NCBI RefSeq assembly: GCF_041146795.1
Contig: NC_135180.1
Coordinates: forward strand, 34,456,294-34,520,293
Reading direction: 5' to 3'
Source of the DNA: Maylandia zebra
Taxonomy: Eukaryota; Chordata; Actinopteri; Cichliformes; Cichlidae
Length of the DNA stretch: 64,000 nucleotides
A program made the translations under genes and the position numbers. Each line of letters begins with the position of its first letter. The first letter of the stretch is position 1. The notes beneath the pieces are model-generated. The model was given only the letters and a program-made list of their open reading frames with translations. It searched no databases and was not told the DNA's origin. Positions 25,320 to 36,405 of the stretch are shown piece after piece.

Positions 25320-25488
25320 AGCTTTAGGCTAATTATTCGTGTGTGTGTGATCACCAGTGAAGGGCAGGGAGGGGGCATCACAGTTTAAGCTGGTTTCAGG
25401 CACGTTAAAGTTGATAAGGGATTGTTACTAACCAACAGGCCAATAATGATTATGAAAAGAGATCTGCATATGAAACTGTGCTATTTAT
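25111..25488. repeat. Diverged tandem duplication (about 135 bp units) around a (TG)35 tract
   Basis: Copy 1 (about 25111-25245) and copy 2 (about 25354-25488) align along their length. Shared words in the same order include GTGAAGG, GTTTCAGG(T/C)AC, TTAAA(C/G)TTGA, (G/A)TGATTGTT or GGGATTGTT, CCA(A)...AATGATTATGA or TTATTATCACTGTGA, and ATATGA(C/A)AC. Between them is (TG)35 at 25248-25317, itself flanked by two copies of AGGCTAATTAT. Copy 2 ends in the TATA box of the claudin at 25699, so the duplicated unit is promoter-proximal DNA. Alignment was by eye. Confidence 0.55.
25248..25317. repeat. (TG)35 microsatellite
   Basis: An uninterrupted TG/GT run of 70 bp. A short second run (CGTGTGTGTGTGA) follows at about 25339. 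Likely to vary in length. Confidence 0.95.
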
Positions 25489-25491
25489 AAA
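25484..25491 (+). promoter_or_regulatory. TATA box of the 25699-26445 claudin
   Basis: TTTATAAA about 215 bp upstream of the ATG, at the end of copy 2 of the local duplication. Predicted start near 25515 and a 5' UTR of about 185 nt. Confidence 0.5.
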
Positions 25492-25698
25492 CAAAAGGCA
25501 GGCACTGTTTAAAAAAATCTGTGGCAATCCTTCAGCTTTAGAAGCAGAGGAATCTTGTTTGGCCAGAGGAACTCACCTGACAACAGGACTGCCCTCCTCC
25601 TTCACATTCTCTCGCAAAAAACAGAGCTGTGTCACTCTGCAATTGAACCTGTCCACCGAAAGACTTTTCTCTCCTGGTGTAGACGAAGCTGCTAGACA

Positions 25699-26445
25699 AT
25701 GGGGAAGATTGGCAAGGAAACGGCAGGTCAGGTCATAAGCTTCATAGGCGTCATTGGGGTGGCAGTGGCCTGTGGGATCCCCATGTGGCGAGTTACCTCT
25801 TTCATTGGAGCCAATATTGTTACAGGCCAGATTGTATGGGATGGTCTGTGGATGAACTGTGTGATGCAAAGTACTGGACAGATGCAGTGCAAGCTGAATG
25901 ACTCTCTCCTGAGCCTGACGACTGATCTGCAGGCTGGCCGAGCACTAGTCATCATCTCACTTCTCTTTGGATTTATTGGCTTTATCATCTCGTTTGTTGG
26001 AGCCAAGTGTACCAGCTGCCTGGAAAAAGATGCATCAATGGCAAATGTGGTGATCATAAGTGGCTGTCTCATCATTATCTCTGCTATCCTGATCTTAATC
26101 CCCGTCTGCTGGTCTGCAGCTTTCACCATCTCAGACTTTCAGAACCCCTTGACTGTAGCAACACAGAAAAGGGAGATTGGATCTGCTATCTACATTGGAT
26201 GGGGCTCAACTATACTTCTTCTGATTGGTGGGATCATCTTAACCACCTCCTGTCCTCCCCAAAAACAAATGTATGGATACCCTAGCTACCAACAACCGGT
26301 GTATGCTTATTCAAGACCAAACTCAGCTGCATATGGCCGTGTGTATGCTCCACCATCCAACCAACCATACACAGTCGCAGGTGGTTATGCTCCCAGCAAG
26401 CCATATGCAGCACCAGCCTCATATCCTGCTTCACAATATCTATAA
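25699..26445 (+). CDS. Claudin with long Tyr/Pro/Ala-rich tail (248 aa, single exon)
   Basis: Tight-junction four-pass protein. Loop-1 signature is intact: W30, G49-L50-W51 (preceded by Asp), C54, C64. The N-terminus is charged (MGKIGKETAGQ) unlike the MxxxGLEIL start of its neighbours. After TM4 and TTSCPP the cytoplasmic tail is about 60 residues, twice the usual. It is built of YxxP-, YAPP- and PYAAP-like units and ends SQYL instead of YV. A C-terminal Leu could still bind a PDZ domain but is not the usual claudin ligand. The many Tyr could be phosphorylated. No frameshift: the stop TAA follows directly and the poly(A) signal is at 26790. ECL2 reads DFQNPLTVATQKRE. Clearly a claudin; the paralogue group was not settled. 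Confidence 0.94.
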   Translation: MGKIGKETAGQVISFIGVIGVAVACGIPMWRVTSFIGANIVTGQIVWDGLWMNCVMQSTGQMQCKLNDSLLSLTTDLQAGRALVIISLLFGFIGFIISFVGAKCTSCLEKDASMANVVIISGCLIIISAILILIPVCWSAAFTISDFQNPLTVATQKREIGSAIYIGWGSTILLLIGGIILTTSCPPQKQMYGYPSYQQPVYAYSRPNSAAYGRVYAPPSNQPYTVAGGYAPSKPYAAPASYPASQYL

Positions 26446-26789
26446 AAATGAAGGAAGAGATCAAGGACAGAGACTGAAAACCTTGCCCTGACAGCTGCTG
26501 GACTTTCAAATGACCACTGGGAAATACAATCACACGAAAATATCAGATGTACAGACGGCATTATTCTGATACACTGATGTAAAACAACTAGACTTCTACA
26601 CATACTTTTACCTTTAAGATTGTGAAGCTTTGATGTAAAAGGAATCTGTGTGTGTGCTGAAAATTGCATTGCTTTTCACAAGGAAGTCACTGTCTGATGT
26701 ATTTATTTCCTTGTTATGAACTACAGATTTAGCAGTGTGCTTCTTTTCTGTAACTGCCACTTTATCTTGTACATTTTCATATGAATTTC

Positions 26790-26795
26790 AATAAA
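26790..26795 (+). terminator. Polyadenylation signal of the 25699-26445 claudin
   Basis: AATAAA 345 bp after the stop codon, followed by TTTGTCTTACCTGTAACCTG. Gives a 3' UTR of about 0.37 kb. Confidence 0.6.
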
Positions 26796-27493
26796 AACAT
26801 TTGTCTTACCTGTAACCTGCCTGTTTACGGAGTCATTGTTTATTAAAACATCATGAACAATTATCTACATAAAAAAATAAGTTCAGATCCGTAGATCTAC
26901 ACCTACGTAAATTTTCTGCTAAAATCTTTAAGAAATTGATAGGTAACAAATGATATTAGTGTCTGATTCTACACCACAAAATAAAAATAAAAATCACAAG
27001 GAGTGCGGTTTAATCTTTGATAATAATGTAAAATATTGATAGTGATATCAACAGAGTGGAAACTAAATTGGGAAAAAATCAACTCGATTGGTACAGCATT
27101 TCTGATAAATTAAAAAAATGAAAATAAAAATATACAAAACAATACATTGACTCAAAGCTATGATCAATTTCTATTATGTCTAAGGACACCTAAAGTAGGA
27201 AGGCATCTTGTTAGAGAATGCCTTGACATCCATTGAAACTAACACCCGTGTTTGTTTGTAAAGCCCGAAACCAGTGACCTGCCCAACCAATGGTTGACCA
27301 GTGCAGAGGATTGTTGGAATGAGGAATTTTTACAGTCCTCATTTACATACTGACGTGCATCTGATCGAAACTAAGTCTAGTCTGCGTACAGATAATGTGA
27401 AGAATCTGGCTGGACTGGTAAATCATTCCTGGTAGTGGTTTCAGGTCAGAGGGAAGGATCATTTGACTCCACCTTCAAGAGAGCAGAAGCACC
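26796..27493. other. Intergenic, no gene seen
   Basis: About 0.7 kb between two plus-strand claudins. AT-rich, with no recognisable repeat or ORF. The last 200 bp are upstream sequence of the 27600 claudin. Confidence 0.5.
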
Positions 27494-27500
27494 TTTATAT
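27494..27500 (+). promoter_or_regulatory. TATA-like box of the 27600-28232 claudin
   Basis: TTTATAT 100 bp upstream of the chosen ATG. Predicted start near 27525, so an upstream ATG at 27507 would lie outside the mRNA. Confidence 0.45.
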
Positions 27501-27599
27501 GTGCCATGATCTTAGTTAGAGTTCACAACCTAAGTGGACGTGCTCGTGAAACCTTTAAATCCTTTGCTTCGTTCATCTCCAAGGGACTCAAGCCTCATC

Positions 27600-28232
27600 A
27601 TGGTGTCAATGGGACGACAGATGCTGGGCTTTGCCCTGGCAATCATTGGCTTCGTGGGGACCATCGTCACTTGTGCCTTGCCTATGTGGAGGGTCAGCGC
27701 CTTCATTGGAGCCAACATTGTGACGGCGCAGATTATCTGGGAAGGTTTATGGATGAGCTGTGTCATGCAGAGCACTGGCCAGATGCAGTGCAAAATCTAT
27801 GATTCTCTGCTGGCTCTTTCTCCAGATCTCCAGGCTGCCAGAGCTCTTGTGGTCATTGCTATCTTGGTTTCTTTTATGGGGGTTATCGTCGGCATTATTG
27901 GAGGAAAGTGCACCAACTTTGTGGAGGAACCAAGAGCCAAAGCCAAAGTGGCCATTGCTGCTGGAGCTATCTTCATCTGTGCTGGTGTGCTTGTTCTCAT
28001 CCCTGTATGCTGGTCTGCCAACTCCATCATCCAAGATTTCTACAACCCTACCCTGATAAGTGCCCAGAGGAGAGAGATTGGGGCTGCACTCTACATTGGC
28101 TGGGGCACAGCTGCACTTCTAATCCTGGGTGGTGCCCTCCTCTGCAGCTCCTGCCCACCCAGAGAGAGCCCAGAGTATCCAGTGAAGTATGGCGGTCCCA
28201 GGTCCACAGCCACCAGCCGAGCCTATGTCTGA
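27600..28232 (+). CDS. Claudin, claudin-3/4-like (210 aa, single exon)
   Basis: Tight-junction four-pass protein with intact loop-1 signature (W30, G49-L50-W51, C54, C64) and Lys after the second Cys. The membrane segments fall at about 8-28, 80-101, 116-139 and 161-183. The motif KCTNF replaces the usual KCTNC after TM2. CSSCPP follows TM4 and the tail ends TSRAYV, a PDZ ligand. The open frame continues upstream of 27600 but only from a GTG codon, so the ATG at 27600 (MVSMGRQML) is the likely start, with the ATG three codons later as an alternative. The poly(A) signal is at 28678. Confidence 0.96.
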   Translation: MVSMGRQMLGFALAIIGFVGTIVTCALPMWRVSAFIGANIVTAQIIWEGLWMSCVMQSTGQMQCKIYDSLLALSPDLQAARALVVIAILVSFMGVIVGIIGGKCTNFVEEPRAKAKVAIAAGAIFICAGVLVLIPVCWSANSIIQDFYNPTLISAQRREIGAALYIGWGTAALLILGGALLCSSCPPRESPEYPVKYGGPRSTATSRAYV

Positions 28233-28677
28233 AATTCTACTGAGAAGGACTATAAATTATTTTAATTTTCTTCAGTAACACTCCTTCATTCTGATTGTCT
28301 AATTATACCACAATTTGTATGTCACTTTCTGTGTTAAGGTAACAAACTATTCTGACTTTCTGTGAAATTCAGAATTCTTTGGTAGACACATGAGGGTTGT
28401 GTTTCTTAGACATCAAAAGTCCAAAGATGTGTGAATCACAGAGCTTCCAGCACGCCCCAAATCTGGACTGAATGAAACTATTTTATACTGAGCTTGTATC
28501 AAACCTAACTATCCTCTGAAGTCTTGTGGGAAATCAAACCTGTGCTTGAACGATGCTATGCAAGTAAATGTGTATTGTACTACAGTTATATTATGAATTT
28601 GTTGTAAACAATATTTAGAAATATCTCTATTCAGCTGCAATATGAAAGTACTGCTTTTGTTTACTGAGCTGATTTGT

Positions 28678-28683
28678 AATAAA
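28678..28683 (+). terminator. Polyadenylation signal of the 27600-28232 claudin
   Basis: AATAAA 445 bp after the stop codon, followed by a TTTTGTTGGTG-rich stretch typical of downstream elements. Confidence 0.6.
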
Positions 28684-29756
28684 ACATTTTACCTAATTAT
28701 ATAATTTTGTTGGTGTCCTTTTAGATCACTCAGAAATTTGTTTACTGGTTTAAATGAGGTGTTTTTCTTTTTGACAATAATGTATTTATCATTACACAGA
28801 GCCTAAGCAGTTAAAACATTTAGCCTTTGTTGCCGCCTTCATGGCAACAAAAGCTAAATGCTCCTTCGTGGCACCTTTTAACAAGTTTAGCCAGTTTCAC
28901 ACCAATACTGCCAGCGATACCCTTTTCATAAAACTGGTTTTGTGTGTTAGTCAATGAGTAAATAGAACACCCATAACACCCATAAGACACTACAAGTTAA
29001 AAAATAATGTCAATTAAAAGGCATTTAGTTCTGCTTTGAATGTAAGCTATATAGTAGAGATGGCACGATACCACTTTTTTATGTCCGATACCGATACCGA
29101 TATCATAAATTTGGATATCTGCCGATACCGATATGAATCCGATATAGTGTTTTTTAATCAACAAAACTGTTTTTTAAATATCTTGCTGCATTTTGTATAA
29201 GTTCATACTCAAGTTTAAAACAACAACTACACTAAAGCTATTCTGTTATACCTGTATGCAAAAGAGAATATTTCATAGTTCAGCAATACTGATCAATCTA
29301 ATAAACTTAAACCTACACCATCCTCCCTATTCTGGTATTTTAAAGAGTACTTAGCATAAATATTAAGCAACCTAACTAATAGGGTTCCAACTCCCAGCAA
29401 CAACAAAAATAAATAAATAAAAAATAGGGAACCACCCCTCACGCGCCACCTCATGATGCTTAATCGACGTAATCAACCTTAATTTGATGCAGTGTGAAAA
29501 AAAATGCACAGAAATCAATTATTTTTCAAGAAATATTAAATAGATTCAACAGCTTTCTTCAACAAAATTGCAGACTGCACAGATGGTACCTTCCCAAAGG
29601 AAAAAGTACTATAGCTTACTAGGGTATATATATTAAACTTAATAGTTACTATATTAGATTAGATTAGATAGAACTTTATTAATCCCTCGGGTGGGTTCCT
29701 CTGGGAAATTCGATTTCCAAAAAAGCACAGCACCGACAGAAGTTACAGAGTTACAG

Positions 29757-29911
<155 letters not shown>

Positions 29912-30077
29912 ATACAGAGACAATATAAATAAAATATACGAAGGGGATAAATAGAATAAATAGGAATAAAAATAAAAATACAAGTGAATTGCACATTTCA
30001 AGTATTGAGTCTATTGCACCGTTGACTATTTACAAAAGTATTGCACAAAAGGTATTGCACAGTGAGGTGAAGAGGCA

Positions 30078-31931
30078 CTACAGCTTAGTTGTTCCCTCCT
30101 TTGTCCTCCTGTTTCCCCTCCCTCTCCCCTCCAGGGAGGAGTTAAACAGTCTGATGGCGTGTGGGACAAAGGAGTTTTTAAGTCTGTTAGTTCTTGTCTT
30201 TGGGAGAAGCAACCTGTCACTGAACAGACTCTTCTGGTTGTTTATGGCCGTGTGCAGAGGATGTCTGGCATTGTCCATAATGTCCATCAGTTTCTTTAAT
30301 GTCCTTTTCTCTGCCACTGTCACCAGAGTGTCCAGCTTCATGCCGACCACAGAGCTAGCCCTCCTGATCAGTTTCTCCAGCCTGCATGAGTCCTTCTTTG
30401 CTGTGCTGCTCCCCCAGCACACCACAGCATAGAAAAGTACTCCAGCAACCACCGACTGGTAAAACATCCTCAGGAGCTTCCTGCAGATGTTAAAAGACCT
30501 CAGCCTCCTGAGGAAGTACAGTCGGCTTTGGGCTTTTTTATACAGGTGCTCTGTGTTGCATGACCAGTCCAGTTTATTGTCCACCCACAGCCCGAGGTAC
30601 TTGTACTTGTTGACCACCTCCACCTCCTCCCCCTCTATCTGAACCGGCAGTGGACCTGCTCTAGACCTCCCGAAGTCCACAACCAGTTCCTTAGTCTTTG
30701 AGGTGTTGAGTTGCAGGTGGTTTGTGTGACTCCATGCGACAAAGTTCCTCACCAGACTTCTGTACTCCTCTTCCTGATCATCCCAGATACACCCCATGAT
30801 GGCTGTGTCGTCTGCAAACTTCTGAATGTGGCATAATTCAGAGTTGTAGCAGAAGTCAGAGGTGTACAGGGTGAAGAGAAGAGGGGACAGCACAGTTCCC
30901 TGTGGTGCTCCTGTGCTGCTGACCACAGTGTCAGACGTGATGTCCTTCAGCCTGACGTACTGTGGTCTGTCGGTGAGGTAGTCGGAGATCCAAGCCACCA
31001 GGCAGGGGTCCACCTCCATCCTGTTCAGTTTTTCTTGAAGCATACAGGGCCGGATGGTATTAAAGGCACTGGAAAAGTCAAGAAACAGGATCCTGACCGT
31101 GCCTTTTCCCCCATCTAGGTGTGAGTGGGCTCTGTGTAGGAGGTACAGGATGGCATCCTCCACTCCGACACCCACCTTGTATGCAAACTGTAGTGGGTCC
31201 TGGGCATGTTGTACCTGTGGTCGGAGGAGGTTGAGGAAGAGCCGCTCTAGAGTCTTCATAAGATGTGACGTCAGTGCCACCGGTCGGAAGTCATTCAGCT
31301 CATTGGGCCGGTTCTTTTTGGGGACTGGGACGATGCAGGATGTCTTCCATAGGGCGGGCACTCTCCCCAGTCGCAGACTGAGGTTGAAGACTCGTTGTAG
31401 CGGCTCCCCAAGTTCAGCAGCACACGCCTTTAGCATCCTAGGACACACCTTGTCTGGGCCTGCTGCCTTTCTGGGGCGAAGCTTCCTCAGTTGTCTCCTG
31501 ACCTGATCCACTGTGACACTGGGAGATGTTTGGGAGGAGGGGAGGGGGGGAGATGTCTTGCTGCTGAGAGAGGGATTGGAGGAGGGGGGTGTCATGGTGT
31601 CAGGAAGGGGGGGAAGCGAGGGAGGTAGGAGAGTGGGGATTGGACTCTGTAGTGAAGGTGAGGGTGGGGGGGTTGTGGGCTGGTCAAACCTGTTGAAGAA
31701 GTTGTTAAGTTCGTTTGCCTTCTCCACAGTCCCCCCCACTGTGCTTTTCTTGGTGTTGTGGCCTGTGATGGTTTTCACACCATTCCAGACCTCCCTCATA
31801 TTGTTCCTCTCCAACTTCTGCTCCACCTTCCTCCTGTAGGTGTCCTTTGCTTCCCTCAGGCAGCGTTTCACCTCCCGCTGTGCTGCCTTCATCTCCTCCT
31901 TCACTTTGCTCCTGAAAGCCTTCTTCTTCAT
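30078..31931 (-). pseudogene. LINE ORF2, reverse transcriptase portion (617 codons)
   Basis: Reverse transcriptase of a non-LTR retrotransposon, which copies the element RNA at the target site. Visible motifs in order are: GPDKVCPRML; FRPVALTSHLMKTLERL; LFLDFSSAFNTI (metal-binding Asp); APQGTVLSPLLF; FADDTAI (catalytic Asp pair); KTKELVVDF; and YKYLGLWVDN. The C-terminus ends in a stretch with RTNRLKNSFVPHAIRLFN, typical of fish LINEs. The frame has no internal stop. It is counted as broken because the endonuclease that should precede it is in another frame: the ATG at 31931 lies just past the shift and is not a natural ORF2 start. Confidence 0.88.
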
Positions 31932-32931
31932 GCTGTGTTACCCACGGTTTGTTATTAGGATAACACCGTACCGTCTTAGCAGGGGCGACCGTGTCCACAC
32001 AAAAGTTGAGGTAGTCTGTAAGACAGTGTGTCGCCCCCTCTATGTCCTCACCATGTGGGCTCAGGAGCACATCCCAGTCTGTGTTGTCATAACAGTCCCT
32101 CAGAGCATCCTCCTTTTCTGGGGTCCATCTCCGGATGGAGCGCGTTGTGACCGGCTGCCTTTGGACGAGGGGTGTGTATTGTGGCTGTAGGTAAACCAGG
32201 TTGTGGTCTGACTTCCCTAGTGGGGGGAGGGGGGTGGCTCTGTATGCATCTCTCACATTAGCATACAGTAGGTCAATTGTCCTGTTGCTCCTTGTGGGAC
32301 AATTCACAAACTGGTGAAAAGCAGCCAGAGTAGAATCCAGTGTGGCATGGTTAAAGTCTCCAGATATAATAATGAAAGCCTCGGGGTTTTGTGTCTGAAG
32401 TCTTGCTGTGACTGTGTGTATTTTCTCACAGGCAGCTGTTGTGTCGGCCCTCGGAGGGATGTAAACACACACACAGATCACATGACTGAACTCCCGAGGT
32501 AGATAATATGGCCGCAAGCTAACAGCTAGCAGCTCCAGGTCCGGACGGCATACCGAAACTTTAACGGAGACGTGTCCAGGGTTACAGTATCTGTTGTTAA
32601 CGTAGACAATGAGTCCCCCACCTCTGCTTTTTCCGCTGGCCTGCGTGTCCCTATCGGCTCTCACGGATGTGAAACCGCATAGGTCTACGTTAGCCTGCGG
32701 CGTTAGCTCGGTTAGCCACGTCTCCGTGAAGATAAACAAGCTGCACTCACGGTATAGTCTGTGGTTGTTCAGAGCGCACAGTTCATCAATCTTATTCTGT
32801 AACGAGTTCACGTTGCCCATGATCACTGTCGGGATTGATGGTTTGAATCGCCTCCGGTGATCCGCTCTCCTCGCTCCAGCTTTGCAGCCTCTGTAGCTCC
32901 TCTTTAGCTCGGCCGGGATGTTGTGTCGCAT
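31705..32931 (-). pseudogene. LINE ORF2, AP-endonuclease portion (408 codons, shifted out of frame at its end)
   Basis: N-terminal endonuclease that nicks target DNA for target-primed reverse transcription. Motifs in order are NVNSLQNK, FTETWL, RGGGLIVYV, VYIPP, SGDFNHA, TIDLLYA and KSDHNLV, so the active-site set appears complete. After NNKPWVTQH (near 31940) the frame becomes a charged Glu/Gly-rich nonsense tail, while the neighbouring frame continues the true protein (KKKAFRSKVKEE). A single-base insertion (or two-base loss) near 31930-31945 explains this. The two frames overlap by 227 nt only because of the shadow tail. Confidence 0.85.
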
Positions 32932-33653
32932 GCCGGTCTGTCCCTTTGTTTATATACAGTAATTGACTTCTATTCATTTTACATCAAATTAAAACTTTGG
33001 GTGTCAGATAATTAATTATTAAAAACAAGACATTTTAAATGAGAATAAGAAAGAAAAGTATGTCTTTGTGCCCCCTTTTCCCTGTTAATGCCCTATCGGC
33101 CCCCCTGGCTAAACTTTGCTAGATCCGCCCCTGCACAGTTACAGCCGTCAGCTACGTAGAAAAAGATCCTCGAGTAGAAAGTAATATTAAATAAATTCTA
33201 ACAACAGCTGATCAAGCTTAAATGTGCTGCTGTTGTTCAGCTGCTGGTTTCCTCTTTCTGGTGCAAAGTGGGCCAAAAGCAAACAAGAGACACGGACTCG
33301 CGACAGAAAAGCCGATCAGCTGATCATTGATCAGTTTCATGATTGAAGTAGCAGCAAGAAGAGGCAGTTGCTTTACTTCTCTCGGGGATAACTTTGTCGG
33401 AGATGAAATGCCAGGTAGCTAGCGAAGCTCCACATGCTATCCAGACCACCGACAGGTCCCGCATGCCACAGCCGCTCTATCACGTGATGCATACTGAGTT
33501 ACGGCGTGTTGCAAGTTTTGTGAGGTGCTTTCGTGATATTTAATGGATCGGATTACATTTTTAATTTTTCTCCGATATCCGATCCAGTAATTTAGGTCAG
33601 TATCGGACCGATACCGATACGTAATATCGGATCGGTCCATCTCTACTATATAG

Positions 33654-34940
33654 TGAAAAAATGAAGTAGAGCGGTGGCCCATAGATGTGTTTTTGGAGAC
33701 CTATGTTTTACTAAGCTCGATAAGTGGCGAAAATTTATTCATCGATTCAATGGATTCTCTTTGGAAGGCATGAGGTGGGAAGTAACAAAGTACAAATACT
33801 TGTACTTAAGTAGAAATTTCAAGAATCTGTTATTTGATTATTTCTGACAGTACTCGCTTTTACTCAACGTGTAATTCTTGTATCATTTATGGCACTAGTC
33901 TCTGAAACGGTTAAAGTGGAACCGTGTGTGCTAAAAAGCAATAATCCACCAAAAATTTATTTCCAGTCTTTATATCGTTGCCCATATGGTAAACAGGTGA
34001 CAGTCTCATGGTCACAGCACTTCAGTCTCTAGCTAAAAGACGCATAAAGGGAGTAACATGTTGTGCAACTTTTAAATGCAAGTATTTAGTGAATATCAGC
34101 TAACACAAACTGTTTGCCACACAGTGTGTCTGCTAGATAAAGGTACAACAGTTTCATTTCCCAGGGAGAGAAAAGAATGAGAGATAACCAGAGATTGAGA
34201 AATATGTAAGAAAGGCACGTCAGCACAAAAAGAAGAGAGGTTATGTTTAAAAGTAAGGCATGAAGCATGTAATGTGCTCATTAAAAATCAGGTGTTACAT
34301 CTTTTTATGGTGTTTCGATAAATTAGATTTTTTTTCATGTAGTGAAATTTCCTGCAAAACAAACTGAGGTTTGCTAGCCTCAGGTCATTGTCCCATTTAA
34401 TGGGCTTGTGATGCTTAGATTACGTCACACCAACTGTATACTGCCGTGTATAAGTACAGTATCAACAGTATGCTGTCAGTGTAGGGGATGGAAATCACCC
34501 AAGGTAGCTTGTTGAATTCACTTCATCCACAAAGAGCAGTAAACCTCAGTTCAGCAAAAGCAGCAGCACAGGTCAGCTGATCAAGCCTGTGCACAAAGAA
34601 AGTATACTAGAACGCACAACAGTAGCGATGGTGTTGTGAATCTTTTACCCACACTGAATAACTACAACCAATTTAAAGGTTCCCCAGCTGCTGAATTCCA
34701 TTTTTAACCCTGGTGTTCAGGGTGTGTTCGCTACAGTCACACAACCTGTTATGTCTGTCCATTGTTATCTAGTATCACATTCCAGAGTTTCTCTTTGTGG
34801 TTAGACAGTGAATCTGCTGAAACCAGCTGGGTTGATTACTCTGAGCTCTGTCACATGTCACTGACATCACAGCCTTCTTCTCTGAACGAACGAAAAATAA
34901 CAACTAGGTTTTGGTTACTCAATTAACAGAAACTCTAACG
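33654..34940. other. Intergenic, no gene seen
   Basis: AT-rich DNA between the hAT insertion and a second small hAT element. No conserved ORF or RNA gene. Confidence 0.5.
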
Positions 34941-35163
34941 CAGGGGTGTCGAACTCCAGGCCTCGAGGGCCGGCGTCCTGCAGGTTTTAGATGTCACCCT
35001 GGGTCACCAAACCTGAATCAAGTGATTAGTTCATTACCAGGCCTCTGGAGAACTTCAAGACATGTTGAGGAGGTCATTTAGCCATTTAAATCAGCTGTGT
35101 TGGATCAGCACATCTAAAACCTGCAGGACACCGTCCCTCGAGGCCTGGAGTTTGACACCTGTG
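34941..35163. mobile_element. hAT MITE, 223 bp, with 8-bp target duplication
   Basis: It starts CAGGGGTGTCGAACTCCAGG and ends with its near-complement (CCTGGAGTTTGACACCTGTG). An exact 8-bp target duplication, CTCTAACG, lies at 34933-34940 and 35164-35171. The interior has a further complementary pair (CCTGCAGGTTTTAGATGT / ACATCTAAAACCTGCAGG-like). Non-autonomous. Such elements are common in teleosts. The well-preserved ends suggest a fairly recent insertion. Confidence 0.92.
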
Positions 35164-35171
35164 CTCTAACG

Positions 35172-36405
35172 TGTTGTTTCTACTTCCATTATACATTAAA
35201 ACACTTATAGTAGTCTTGAAATAGATAGTTGACATTTGAACAAATGTAAATATAAGGAAATATTTATGAAAACAAAATCAATTTGGCATTATGTTGAATA
35301 GATTTCTCACTACTAGTATTCAGATTGAGGGATTAAGATATACTTCACTGATCCTCTCAGGGAATTTTATTCTATTTATTCAACCCATCCTAAATATTTA
35401 GAAGAGCAAACAGCCAGTATATTGAGTCCAGATGTGAGCAATTGCCTTAATCAAGGGCACAGTGACAGGAGAATTGAATTAACACATGTGACATTTTGAC
35501 AAAAAGACAAAAAATAAGAAAAACAAAATCTTATCAACATTTCAAAATGTCAAACAAACTGAAATACCGATGCAGTGTCTCATTTCCTAGAGAAACGTGT
35601 GTGAGAACAGATAAGCTTTGGCACCGTTCATCTAAGGTTTTGGATCATTAGGACACATTTTAAACAACAAAATAGAGTTCTGTCTAATTAACATCCAATA
35701 TTGATTTATTTAAAAGTAATTTATCCAAACCTTCATCAGTGACATTGTGAATCAAGCTAGATACAGGATCACTTCACAACAAAGCTGAAGTTTTCTCAGA
35801 CCCCAGACATAATGGAGAAGACAAATATATATATGTATAAAACAGATAAAGACAATTTTTCATATGGGGGTTACAAATAATATATACTGAAAATGAAAAC
35901 ACGCCTGAGAACATGAGAGCAAAGCAGAAACAATGAGCCCCTCCCTGTTTCCGGAAGCTTTTACTCAGTACTTGGATGTCTGTGTTTTGTTCCTTTTACG
36001 GTAGTTCTCACTATGACCACATTTCGCCATGACAGCACATACACTTCGACACACACTGACTCACAAAGCGAAATCAATACCACCTGCTCTATTGCGGCTG
36101 AAAATCTGTTTACAGAGTTTACAGATTTGGAGTTTACATATTGCACCTTTATCCTTTGTTTTTGTTGAAAAAATGTATTTTGTTTTGGTTTTTGATGTTC
36201 AGAACATTAGGAAAGCATTCAGTTACCAAAGTCCTTGTCCTTCTGAAAAATGATAGAAGCCTGAATGTTTAATATTCCTAAACACAAAGAATCCAGCATA
36301 GCCAATCTTCTCTGTCAGGGCTTCTGAGCCCACAATAGCTTCGCTTTTATACCTCTTTTTATTAGATTTCATACACACTTTAGTGACATTCAGAGCGAGA
36401 AGACA
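35172..36405. other. Intergenic, upstream of the claudin pseudogene
   Basis: AT-rich, no gene seen. A CTTTTATACC motif at about 36344-36353 may be the old TATA box of the broken claudin, about 55-60 bp before its ATG. Confidence 0.45.

Noticed and set aside
27534-27599. N-terminal extension of the 27600 claudin
   Set aside because: The extended frame starts with GTG, not ATG, and claudins do not carry such an extension.
33437-33682. 81-codon open frame at the hAT right end
   Set aside because: Covers the terminal and subterminal repeats and the target duplication, so it is not a transposase.
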